Below, one piece after another: positions 6,901-12,557 of a stretch of DNA of 12,557 bases. This stretch comes from CAZOOA01 sp964581355 (lineage in GTDB: Bacteria > Bacillota > Dethiobacteria > DTU022 > UBA8154), in NCBI GenBank assembly GCA_964581355.1, contig CAZOOA010000080.1, positions 1 to 12,557 on the forward strand. The letters run 5' to 3'. Below the pieces are notes generated by a model. It was not told the origin of the DNA and did no database searches. It saw only the letters and a list, made by a program, of their open reading frames with translations. The translations under genes were made by a program, and so were the position numbers. Numbering within the stretch: the first letter of the stretch is position 1; each line of letters opens with the position of its first letter.

Positions 6901-7447
6901 TTGATATGGCATACTCACTGGCAATCTTGAAAGGGGTAAGCCCTTCTCCGGCGATAAAACAGTCGGGAAAGTTCCCTGTAAAGATAGCGGCTGTCAGCAC
7001 GGCAGCGGCTACCAGGCATGCGCCGAGCAGCGGCTCGGCGCGAATGATTTTTTTTGTGCCGAGATACAAAGCTCCGCACAGCACAGTGAACCCTTCCGCG
7101 TAGCGGGCGGCAATCCAAAACTGTATGGAGATGTTGGATTCATGCTGCGGGAAGACCCCCATCCCCTGGTAAGAAAGGGTGTGCAAGGTGTCCATGATGC
7201 CGACGACCAGGTAGCCCACAGCCAGCACAATCAGCATGTTGTTCTGGGAAAATTTGCGGGTATGCCATCCTATAACAAAGATGGTCAATGCAACCATTAC
7301 GGCCAGCAGCTCCACCAGGGAATGGTAGAGCAGGTAATTATACAAGCTGAGTAAATACAAAGAACCGACCAGAAGTATTATCGCTGGCACCAATATAAAG
7401 TGTTGCAGGTATTTTCCCTGCTGCACGGGCAACTCACTTTGAACCAT
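3917..7447 (-). CDS. Membrane hybrid histidine kinase MASE3-PAS-GAF-HisKA-HATPase-REC-REC
   Basis: This is a 1176-aa sensor kinase. Residues ~15-252 hold seven or eight hydrophobic segments with MASE3-type motifs (MDTLHTLSYQGMGVFP, WIAARYAEG). A PAS domain follows (~298-430), with a four-cysteine cluster C350, C360, C366, C369. Next come a GAF domain (~452-597), a coiled segment, HisKA with phosphorylatable H637 (MSHEIRTP), and HATPase_c with N754, DTGIGIP (from D809) and EGTGLG. Two receivers follow, with phosphoacceptors D952 and D1104 and lysines K1004 and K1158. All catalytic residues are present. The start is firm: AGAGGAG lies 8-9 nt before the ATG. It probably senses a membrane-associated or redox signal and passes phosphate to an HPt protein; the free HPt encoded upstream is the obvious candidate (inference). 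A 182-bp gap with a PAS relic separates it from the upstream kinase gene. Confidence 0.93.
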   Translation of the reverse strand: MVQSELPVQQGKYLQHFILVPAIILLVGSLYLLSLYNYLLYHSLVELLAVMVALTIFVIGWHTRKFSQNNMLIVLAVGYLVVGIMDTLHTLSYQGMGVFPQHESNISIQFWIAARYAEGFTVLCGALYLGTKKIIRAEPLLGACLVAAAVLTAAIFTGNFPDCFIAGEGLTPFKIASEYAISILILAAMIMFYRKRAHLESHILKLLLLAGGFTILSAMSFTLYVDMYGFFNFLGHVFKFFSIALLFRAIIQESLTNPFQFLFREVALANEVLQKGFSVRKEVEEKLLKSNQQLEGERANLQAIFDSAPVGLLLIDENTTVARANRFAEQMLQTEASRLLHLQPGDAISCSQALSTPKGCGHAAACSQCSIRNTFEHVIHTDEPVRDVEVEKRLMLDGMEKRRWFSISSAKFLSEEKRYALLAISDITARKQAEEEMKLNEARLKSLLDIFQFKGESIQNLLEFALDEAIKLTGSKIGYIYFYDEQRKEFTLNNWSKGAMQECTIVEPETAYHLHNTGIWGEAVRQAKPIIINDYQAPHPLKKGTPEGHAKLYKYMTVPVIIEENIVAVVGVANRETDYTNRDVLQLTLLMDAVWKMIERKQAEESLLQTNQLLAEAKTKAEAANRAKSEFLANMSHEIRTPMNVIMGMTEIVYNSELDKEQKEYLGMVKDSTASLLTIINDILDFSKIEAGRLELEAEDFNLYEKVEQTTASFALQAQQKGLELLLFIQPDVPQAVRGDPVRLRQILVNLLGNALKFTNEGEIILSISKEQADSGEIGDTAAPAQTGSDGPQRKEKPYTEVLVFSIKDTGIGIPWDKQDLLFQSFSQVDGSSTRRHEGTGLGLAISRKLVELMGGSIWMESEPGRGSTFSFRIPLCLPLDSAVEELPAIPEHFPDVHVLAIDDNKANRLIIKEMLEGRGLTVQTAPGGREGLEIMRHHAAQGEPFDLVLLDQQMPDMDGFQVAEQINREKLLQGTTLIMLSSVDMNINAARRDALGLFTYLIKPVKPSELFSCIHAALYKAKQQMPLREGEAPVKAPEADQAEQPEAEQGTKLQILLVEDKPMNRKLATTLLEKKGWSVIEAFHGRQALDILAKQHFDLVLMDIQMPEMDGIEATKHIRNQEKTTGTRIPIIAMTAHAMQGDRDEFMAAGMDGYVSKPINAEELYRVVEETAAAP

Positions 7448-7513
7448 CTAATGCTTCTCCTCTGAACTTATTTTTTGTTATCACCCACGATAAAACTTTT
7501 TGACTCCTTGATG

Positions 7514-7573
7514 GTCGTCTTTTGTAACCCAGAAACCATCCTAGGTGGCAGCCAGGATGGTCTGGTCTATCTT
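7514..7573 (-). pseudogene. Relic of a PAS-domain coding sequence interrupted by TAG
   Basis: The minus strand between the two kinase genes reads KIDQTILAAT, then TAG, then DGFWVTKDD. The intact upstream kinase has YQTILQTALDGFWLTDLQG in its first PAS domain. Conservation runs across both sides of the stop codon, so this is a decayed coding piece rather than a chance match. It is about 80 percent identical in DNA to the relic at 2728-2775 over the core. It shows that another PAS sensor once lay here or was duplicated here. Confidence 0.6.
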
Positions 7574-7629
7574 TGTATGTGGTTCCGCTGCCGCCGCGGT
7601 TCTTATTGTCGGTCAAATACCTTTCCACG

Positions 7630-10600
7630 TTACGCATATTGTGAGATTGCCTCCAGGAGAACTTTTTTCTTGACCGGCTTGGAGAGATGCTGGTTGCAGC
7701 CCGCGTCCAGGGCTTTTTGGACTTCTTCCTTTAAGGCGTACGCGGTCAGGGCAATAATGGGAACCGGTTTTTTCCCGCTTTCCTGCTCCCAGCGGCGGAT
7801 TTCCCGGGTAGCCTGATAACCGTCCATGACCGGCATCTGGATATCCATCAGCACCAGGTCGTAACGGTTGCTTTTCACCTTTTCCACCGCTTCTGCCCCG
7901 TTTTCTGCCATTTCCACCCGGTGCGGGGTTTTTTTCAAGTAGGCATTAATCAAAAGGCGGTTGTCGGCGTTATCTTCCACCAGCAACAGATCCATCGCAG
8001 CTTCTGAAGCCGGTCCGGGTGTTGGTGTTTCCCCGGTGGATGATTTTGAAGCGGCTGGCCTCGAAGCGGCTGCTGCGCCAGGGTCTTCTTTGCCTTGTTC
8101 GGGGGCCACCTGGCCCCGGGCTGCTTCAGCCAGCTTTTCCTGCTTTCCGTGGTAGGCAGGCGCTGCCTGCTCCCCTTCAGCAGGTGCCTGATGCTGATGA
8201 TCTGCCTCAGCTCGATCAACTGTCTCGGGCGCTTCAGCGCTCTTGCCTGCCTCTTGTTCTTTTCTGTCTCCGAGAGAACGGGCAATGGCATCGAAAAGCT
8301 CCTGCCTTTTCACCGGCTTGACCAAAAAAGCATCCGGTTCCAGTGCTTTGCTTTGAATTCTCTCCCGGCACATCATATCCGAAGACAACATAATCACGGC
8401 CAGGTCCGGCAGTTCCCGGATCGCCGTTTCCGCAACTTCAAAGCCGTCCATTTCCGGCATCATGCAGTCCAGCAGCAGCAGGCGGTACGGGCTTCCTGAG
8501 GCAGCAGCCTTGCGCAGTTCGAAAAGGGCAGAGGCTCCATCCTCCATTTCTTTGACCCAGGCTTTCTGTGGTTCCAGGGTTTCCCTGAGAATCAGGCGGT
8601 TGGTGCCATGATCATCCACCACCAGGATCTTCACCCCTTCCAGTTCAAGCCGGGGTGTTGCTTTTTGAGGAAGCCTGTCACGATCACTGCCGAGTTTCAG
8701 GCTAACTGTAAAATAAAAAGTGCTTCCCAGGCCCAGCATACTTTTTACTTTCAATTGTCCGCCCATCATTTCCACCAGGCGGCTGGATATGGTTAAGCCC
8801 AACCCCGTGCCGCCGTGCTTGCGGGTCGTTGAGGAATCTGCCTGGGTGAAGCCCTCAAAAATGGCGGCCTGTTTTTCTTCCGGGATACCGATACCCGTAT
8901 CGGTGATGGAAAAGAGCACCTCGATGGAATCATCTTCAGCCGCTTCTCCGGCAGTAATACCTTCCACCTCCCGGGCAGGCTCCACGACCAGCACCACTTC
9001 GCCTTTTTCGGTAAATTTAACGGCATTGCCCAGCAGGTTGACCAGGATCTGACGCAGGCGGCCCGGGTCCCCTTTCAAGAATACCGGGGTATCCGGCCGA
9101 ATGCGCGCTGCCAGTTCCAGGCCTTTTTCATGAGCCCGGAAGGCCATTAACTCAGCTGTTTTCTCCACCAGTTCCACCAGGTCAAATTCTGTTGTTTCCA
9201 ATTCCAGGTGTCCGGCTTCAATCTTGGAGATATCCAGGATATCGTTGATGAGGGTCAGCAGATTCTCGCCGGCTCCTTTAAAAATCTTGACGTACTCTTC
9301 CTGGTCCCCAGCCAGCGGGGTCTCCACCAGGAGCTCCCCCATCCCGATAATGGAGTTCAGCGGGGTCCGGATCTCGTGACTCATGGTGGCTAAAAAATCG
9401 GACTTGGCTCTTGACGCTTCCAGGGCCAGGTCCCGGGCATTTTCCAGTTCAATATTTTTCAGTTCCATTTCTCTGGTATAGGCGGACAACTGCTCTTCAA
9501 TCTGCTTGCGCTCCGTGACATCTTCCACCATTATCAGGTAGTAGAGGGGGGTTTCTTCATCCCGCCAGATCAAAGAAGCGCTCAGGTTGGCCCAGATCAC
9601 TGCTCCATTTTTCCGGATATAGCGTTTTTCCATCTGGAAACCGCTGACCTCGCCCCTTAAAACCTTTTCTAACTGCTCCAGGCTGGCCGGGAGATCCTCG
9701 GGGTGGGTAACCTCTTGAAATGTCAGCTCCTGCAGTTCTTCCGGCGTATAGTCCAGAATATGGCATAGCTCGGCATTGACACGGACAAAGTAGCAATCCA
9801 GGTTTACGATGGCCATGCCCAAAGGCCCTTCATCAAAAATGCGGCGGAACCGTTCTTCGTTTTCCCGCAAGGTTTCCTCGGCCTGTTTGCGTTCGGTAAT
9901 ATCCCAATTCACGCCGATCATGCGCTGATACTTGTCCTTTTCTGGATCCTTAAAGACAGCAGCGTGAGCCTTGAGGTGACGGATAGTGCCATCGGGCCAG
10001 ACCACCCGGAACTCGGTGTCAAATGGCTGTTTATCCCGAATGGCCGTTTCAAGCTCCTCCTGGGCAGCAGGCAGATCCTCAGGGTGTACTCCGTTTGCCC
10101 AGGCCTGGTATGCGCCCGAAAAACGCTCCGATGAAATGCCATAAAGCCTGTACATGACATCGCTCCAGAAGAGTTGGTCATCGGCCAGGTCATACTCCCA
10201 GATGCCGATGCCTGCCGCTTCTGTAGCCAGGCGCAGCCGCTCCGAAAGCCGCTTGACTTCTTCCTCGGTCCTTTTTCTGGCAGTAATATCCTTATCCACC
10301 CCGCGGTAGCCCTGCAGGTTCCCCTTATCGTCCAGGATGGGGACGCCGTTGGTCAAGAGCACAATTTCTGCGCCGCTTTTGCTGATATTACGATTTTCCA
10401 CGTCGGAAAGAGGCTGCTGCCGGGCCACCGCCTGCAAAAAGAGGCTATACATCCTTTCTTTTTCATCCTCGGGCATCAGGTCAAAGGGTGTTTTGCCCTC
10501 CATCTCCTTGGGGGAGTAACCCAGGACATCCCGGACCCGTTCGGAGCAAAAAGTAAAACGCCCCTGGGGATCTGTCTCCCACCACCAGTCGGCGCTGCTC

Positions 10601-11067
10601 AAGGTTAAATCTTTAAAACGTTTTTCACTGTCCCGGAGGGCTTTATCTGCGCGAATTTTCTCCGTGATGTCCCGGATAAAGACAATCAGCCGGCCGCCTT
10701 CCAGATCCAAAAAGGTGACGCTCACCTCCACATCAACAATCCGGCCGTCTATACAGCGGTGCCGGGTTTCAAAGCGGTCTGAACCTTCCCGCATGACAGT
10801 TTCAATGTGGGACGCCACTTCTTCCGGTTGTTCGCTGGCCTCAACATCGCTTATGGACATGGTGAGCAGTTCTTGGGAAGAATAGCCTGTTAATTCGCAG
10901 TAAGCCTGGTTCACTTCCAAAAAACGCCCTTGCAGGTCGGTCAACCAGAAACCGTCCAAAGCTGTCTGCAAAATGGTTTGATATGTTTTCTCCGTGGCTG
11001 TGAGCTTTCTTTCCTCAGCCCCATCCTTTTGACCGGAGCTGTCCTGGTCAAAACGCAAGCGTAACAC
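7630..11067 (-). CDS. Soluble hybrid histidine kinase with four PAS domains and two receivers
   Basis: The longest frame (from TTG 11199) has 1189 codons; positions here use that numbering. PAS domains lie at about 72-190, 193-315, 322-442 and 447-570, three of them ending in the D-IT-(A/E)RK-type linker. HisKA carries H608 (MSHEIRTP) and HATPase_c has N725, DTGIGIP (from D767) and GGTGLG. Receiver 1 has D911 and K961; receiver 2 has D1119 and K1174. A ~90-residue Ala/Glu/Gln/Pro-rich linker (975-1067) joins the receivers. No membrane segments are seen, so it should be cytosolic. The true start is probably GTG 11067 or TTG 11058 (GAGGTG 6 nt upstream): the first 44 codons have no ribosome binding site and do not look coding. 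It follows the HPt gene on the same strand, suggesting one phosphorelay. Confidence 0.92.
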   Translation of the reverse strand: MLRLRFDQDSSGQKDGAEERKLTATEKTYQTILQTALDGFWLTDLQGRFLEVNQAYCELTGYSSQELLTMSISDVEASEQPEEVASHIETVMREGSDRFETRHRCIDGRIVDVEVSVTFLDLEGGRLIVFIRDITEKIRADKALRDSEKRFKDLTLSSADWWWETDPQGRFTFCSERVRDVLGYSPKEMEGKTPFDLMPEDEKERMYSLFLQAVARQQPLSDVENRNISKSGAEIVLLTNGVPILDDKGNLQGYRGVDKDITARKRTEEEVKRLSERLRLATEAAGIGIWEYDLADDQLFWSDVMYRLYGISSERFSGAYQAWANGVHPEDLPAAQEELETAIRDKQPFDTEFRVVWPDGTIRHLKAHAAVFKDPEKDKYQRMIGVNWDITERKQAEETLRENEERFRRIFDEGPLGMAIVNLDCYFVRVNAELCHILDYTPEELQELTFQEVTHPEDLPASLEQLEKVLRGEVSGFQMEKRYIRKNGAVIWANLSASLIWRDEETPLYYLIMVEDVTERKQIEEQLSAYTREMELKNIELENARDLALEASRAKSDFLATMSHEIRTPLNSIIGMGELLVETPLAGDQEEYVKIFKGAGENLLTLINDILDISKIEAGHLELETTEFDLVELVEKTAELMAFRAHEKGLELAARIRPDTPVFLKGDPGRLRQILVNLLGNAVKFTEKGEVVLVVEPAREVEGITAGEAAEDDSIEVLFSITDTGIGIPEEKQAAIFEGFTQADSSTTRKHGGTGLGLTISSRLVEMMGGQLKVKSMLGLGSTFYFTVSLKLGSDRDRLPQKATPRLELEGVKILVVDDHGTNRLILRETLEPQKAWVKEMEDGASALFELRKAAASGSPYRLLLLDCMMPEMDGFEVAETAIRELPDLAVIMLSSDMMCRERIQSKALEPDAFLVKPVKRQELFDAIARSLGDRKEQEAGKSAEAPETVDRAEADHQHQAPAEGEQAAPAYHGKQEKLAEAARGQVAPEQGKEDPGAAAASRPAASKSSTGETPTPGPASEAAMDLLLVEDNADNRLLINAYLKKTPHRVEMAENGAEAVEKVKSNRYDLVLMDIQMPVMDGYQATREIRRWEQESGKKPVPIIALTAYALKEEVQKALDAGCNQHLSKPVKKKVLLEAISQYA

Positions 11068-11201
11068 CTCTTTCCTGCAACCCTTTCCTTGCGTAACTTC
11101 TGCCTTTCCTGGCCTTCCAACCTGCAGAAGCAGGATCCCGCACTGGCATAAAAACCTGGAGAACGCATATATTCGAGATCGCGCATATTCCTGGATCAAT
11201 A

Positions 11202-11516
11202 TTATTCTTCGTACTTAATTTCCACTTGTTCCAGGTACGATTTTAGCTCCTCTGCAAGAATACGGATGGTGCTGCCATCCTGGTTTTTGGCCGCATCCTC
11301 CAGCTTCGCGCCGATCTCGCTGATTTCATCAAACCCGTAGCCGCTGCCTGCCCCCTTCATTCCATGCCCGAGGACCTGAACAGATTCATAATTCCCTTGC
11401 TGGAGCGCCTGGTTGATTTCCTCAATATCGCTCTGCCTATTTTCCAGAAAACCCGGGATTAAATCTTCCAGATCCGGGTCAATATAGACCGTTTTTTTGT
11501 CTTGCGGGCTGTCCAT
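11202..11516 (-). CDS. Stand-alone HPt phosphotransfer protein
   Basis: This is a 104-aa helical protein. H51 in LGHGMKGAGSGYG matches the HPt signature (H-x-(L/M)-K-G-x-x-x-x-x-G), the phosphate-carrying histidine of multistep relays. The ATG has a strong GGGGGTGA site 4 nt upstream. The gene lies between a REC-GGDEF protein and a hybrid kinase carrying two receivers. HPt proteins shuttle phosphate between receivers, so it likely connects the hybrid kinase receivers (here or on the next gene) to the receiver of the GGDEF protein or to CheV; the partners are inferred from gene order. A 17-codon mini-ORF and tandem repeats lie directly upstream and may affect its translation. Confidence 0.88.
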   Translation of the reverse strand: MDSPQDKKTVYIDPDLEDLIPGFLENRQSDIEEINQALQQGNYESVQVLGHGMKGAGSGYGFDEISEIGAKLEDAAKNQDGSTIRILAEELKSYLEQVEIKYEE

Positions 11517-11527
11517 GCCTTCACCCC

Positions 11528-11581
11528 CTACTGGTAAACGATAGTTACGTGACCAAAAGTCAGTCGATCAAAGTTAGTCAC
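11528..11581 (-). other. 17-codon GTG mini-ORF upstream of hpt
   Basis: A GTG at 11581 preceded by GGATGAG (8 nt spacing) opens VTNFDRLTFGHVTIVYQ and stops with TAG 11 nt before the hpt ATG, the TAG touching the hpt ribosome binding site. The upstream 16-bp sequence is nearly identical to that in front of the cheV leader ORF. It could be a coupling leader peptide, but it is too short to judge from codon content. Confidence 0.25.
11551..11579. repeat. Tandem 14/15-bp imperfect repeat within a larger inverted repeat
   Basis: GACCAAAAGTCAGTC (11551-11565) is followed directly by GATCAAAGTTAGTC (11566-11579), two imperfect tandem copies. They sit inside a CGTGAC...GTCACG inverted repeat (about 11549-11582). 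The element fills most of the 85-bp gap between the GGDEF gene and hpt, and could be a protein binding site or a leader structure. Confidence 0.4.
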
Positions 11582-11584
11582 GAC

Positions 11585-11600
11585 TTATGCTCATCCACTG
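11585..11600 (-). repeat. 16-bp sequence shared with 3772-3787
   Basis: On the minus strand this reads CAGTGGATGAGCATAA. The copy at 3772-3787 reads CAGTGGATGAGTATAA, one base different. Each holds a GGATGAG ribosome binding site in front of a mini-ORF (before hpt and before cheV). This copy starts 1 nt after the stop codon of the GGDEF gene. Confidence 0.5.
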
Positions 11601-11601
11601 A

Positions 11602-12557
11602 TTACTGAACCGGGGCAATTGCAACCCGGTTTCTTCCGGCCTCCTTGGCCCGGTACAGAGCCTGGTCCGCCCTGGAAACCAACTCTTGCAGCTGACCAGA
11701 TGGTTGGGGATACCGGGTATCCACGCCAAGGCTGACAGTTACCTTGTCAAGGATAGGAGAATAAGCATGGGGTATACCCAAATCCTCAATGGCAGACCGA
11801 AGCTCTTCCGCCAGGGCTGCCGCTCCTTCCAGGTGAGTCTCCGGCAGGACAACGGCAAATTCTTCACCTCCATAGCGCACGACCAGGTCTGCAGGCCTTT
11901 TCACCACCCGGCGCAGGGCCTGGGCTACCTGCTTCAAGCAGTCATCACCAGCCAGGTGCCCGTAGTTATCGTTATAGGCTTTAAAATGATCAATATCGAT
12001 CATCACCAGGGATAAAGGTTCGCCACGGCGGCAGGCCCGCTTCCATTCCAGGTCAATGTATTCGTCGAACCGGCGGCGGTTGGCGATGCCGGTTAACCCG
12101 TCCAGGTTGCTCTGTTCCTTAAGCTTTGCATTGGCCGCTTCCAGCTGCCGGGTCGTCTCCAAAAGTTTTGTTTCCCGGTCTTTGCGCCGGTCCATTTCCC
12201 CTTTCAGAACCAGGGCGGAACGTATCCTGGCCAGGAGAACCACCTTGCTGATGGGCTTGGTGATATAATCCATGGCTCCTACATTGAAGGCTTCGTCCAG
12301 GGTTGAATCCTCTGTCTTGGCAGTAATCATAATCAAAGGGATGTCTTTTAAATGATCTGCCGCTTTAATCCGCCTGCATGCCTCGATCCCATTCAAATCC
12401 GGCATCAGCACATCCATCAAAATTAAATCCACATTCAGGGCTTCGCCCGAATTCTCCAGGCCAAGAAGATCAAAGGCTTGAAAAGGGGACTCCAGGGGAA
12501 TCACATCGTCAAAACCGGCCTTGTTCAAGAAGGTTTTGATCAGGAGACGGCTATCTT
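11602..12557 (-). CDS. Response regulator diguanylate cyclase (REC-GGDEF), 5' end outside window
   Basis: The frame stays open to the right edge, reading DSRLLIKTFLNKAGF before the first TTG at 12528, so the receiver N-terminus lies beyond the window and that TTG is not the start. Counting from it, the receiver has phosphoacceptor D39 (LILMDVLMPDLNG) and K91 (TKP). A coiled segment (~108-140) leads to the GGDEF domain (~140-305) with active-site GGEEF at 220-224, DIDHFK and NDxxGH motifs, and RPAD (211-214), an RxxD product-inhibition site five residues before GGEEF. It should make c-di-GMP from two GTP when its receiver is phosphorylated, a PleD/WspR-like output. Being first in this run of genes with HPt and hybrid kinases makes it the likely relay output (inference). 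Confidence 0.93.
   Translation of the reverse strand, partial: DSRLLIKTFLNKAGFDDVIPLESPFQAFDLLGLENSGEALNVDLILMDVLMPDLNGIEACRRIKAADHLKDIPLIMITAKTEDSTLDEAFNVGAMDYITKPISKVVLLARIRSALVLKGEMDRRKDRETKLLETTRQLEAANAKLKEQSNLDGLTGIANRRRFDEYIDLEWKRACRRGEPLSLVMIDIDHFKAYNDNYGHLAGDDCLKQVAQALRRVVKRPADLVVRYGGEEFAVVLPETHLEGAAALAEELRSAIEDLGIPHAYSPILDKVTVSLGVDTRYPQPSGQLQELVSRADQALYRAKEAGRNRVAIAPVQ

Noticed and set aside
7434..7637. A 67-codon ORF filling the gap between the two kinase genes.
   Set aside because: It reads the PAS relic in the wrong frame and has a composition without recognisable features; the conserved frame carries a TAG.
12526..12528. TTG as the start of the REC-GGDEF protein.
   Set aside because: The receiver frame continues upstream to the window edge with expected receiver residues (SRLLIKTFL), so the gene is cut by the window.

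Overview
The window looks like chromosomal DNA of a Gram-positive anaerobe of the Clostridia, most like Peptococcaceae such as Pelotomaculum or Desulfotomaculum relatives. This is inferred from three things: a secreted 'stalk' (copper amine oxidase N-terminal-like) domain protein, CheV together with many long PAS hybrid kinases, and Shine-Dalgarno sites of the AGGAGG type with frequent GTG/TTG starts. No 16S or other decisive marker is present, so the taxonomy is tentative.

Layout. About three quarters of the window is a run of signalling genes, all on the minus strand, read from right to left. They are: a REC-GGDEF diguanylate cyclase that runs off the right edge (11602-12557); a stand-alone HPt protein (11202-11516); a soluble hybrid kinase with four PAS domains and two receivers (7630-~11067); a membrane hybrid kinase MASE3-PAS-GAF-HisKA-HATPase-REC-REC (3917-7447); and CheV (2827-3681). 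Left of these is a plus-strand toxin-antitoxin pair (2191-2649) in visibly AT-rich DNA, with its own sigma-A promoter and a hairpin. At the left end is a minus-strand secreted stalk-GH16 protein (228-1778).

How the genes may work together. The two hybrid kinases, the free HPt protein and the REC-GGDEF protein have all the parts of a multistep phosphorelay ending in c-di-GMP. The GGDEF domain keeps its GGEEF active site and an RxxD inhibition site. CheV adds a possible link to chemotaxis arrays. The wiring is inferred from gene order and domains only.

The most unusual material is in the intergenic regions. Two short minus-strand relics of a PAS coding sequence (DGFW-T motif) lie outside any gene, one interrupted by a TAG. 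The first 17 codons of the MASE3 kinase gene recur as the start of a 30-codon leader ORF that overlaps cheV by GTGA. A 16-bp sequence, CAGTGGATGAGYATAA, precedes two mini-ORFs, one before cheV and one before hpt. Two 54-bp imperfect direct repeats, each folding into a terminator-like hairpin, bracket the toxin-antitoxin pair. The toxin lacks a normal start codon. Together these suggest repeated duplication and deletion within a tandem array of sensor genes. No RNA genes, CRISPR arrays or insertion sequences were recognised.
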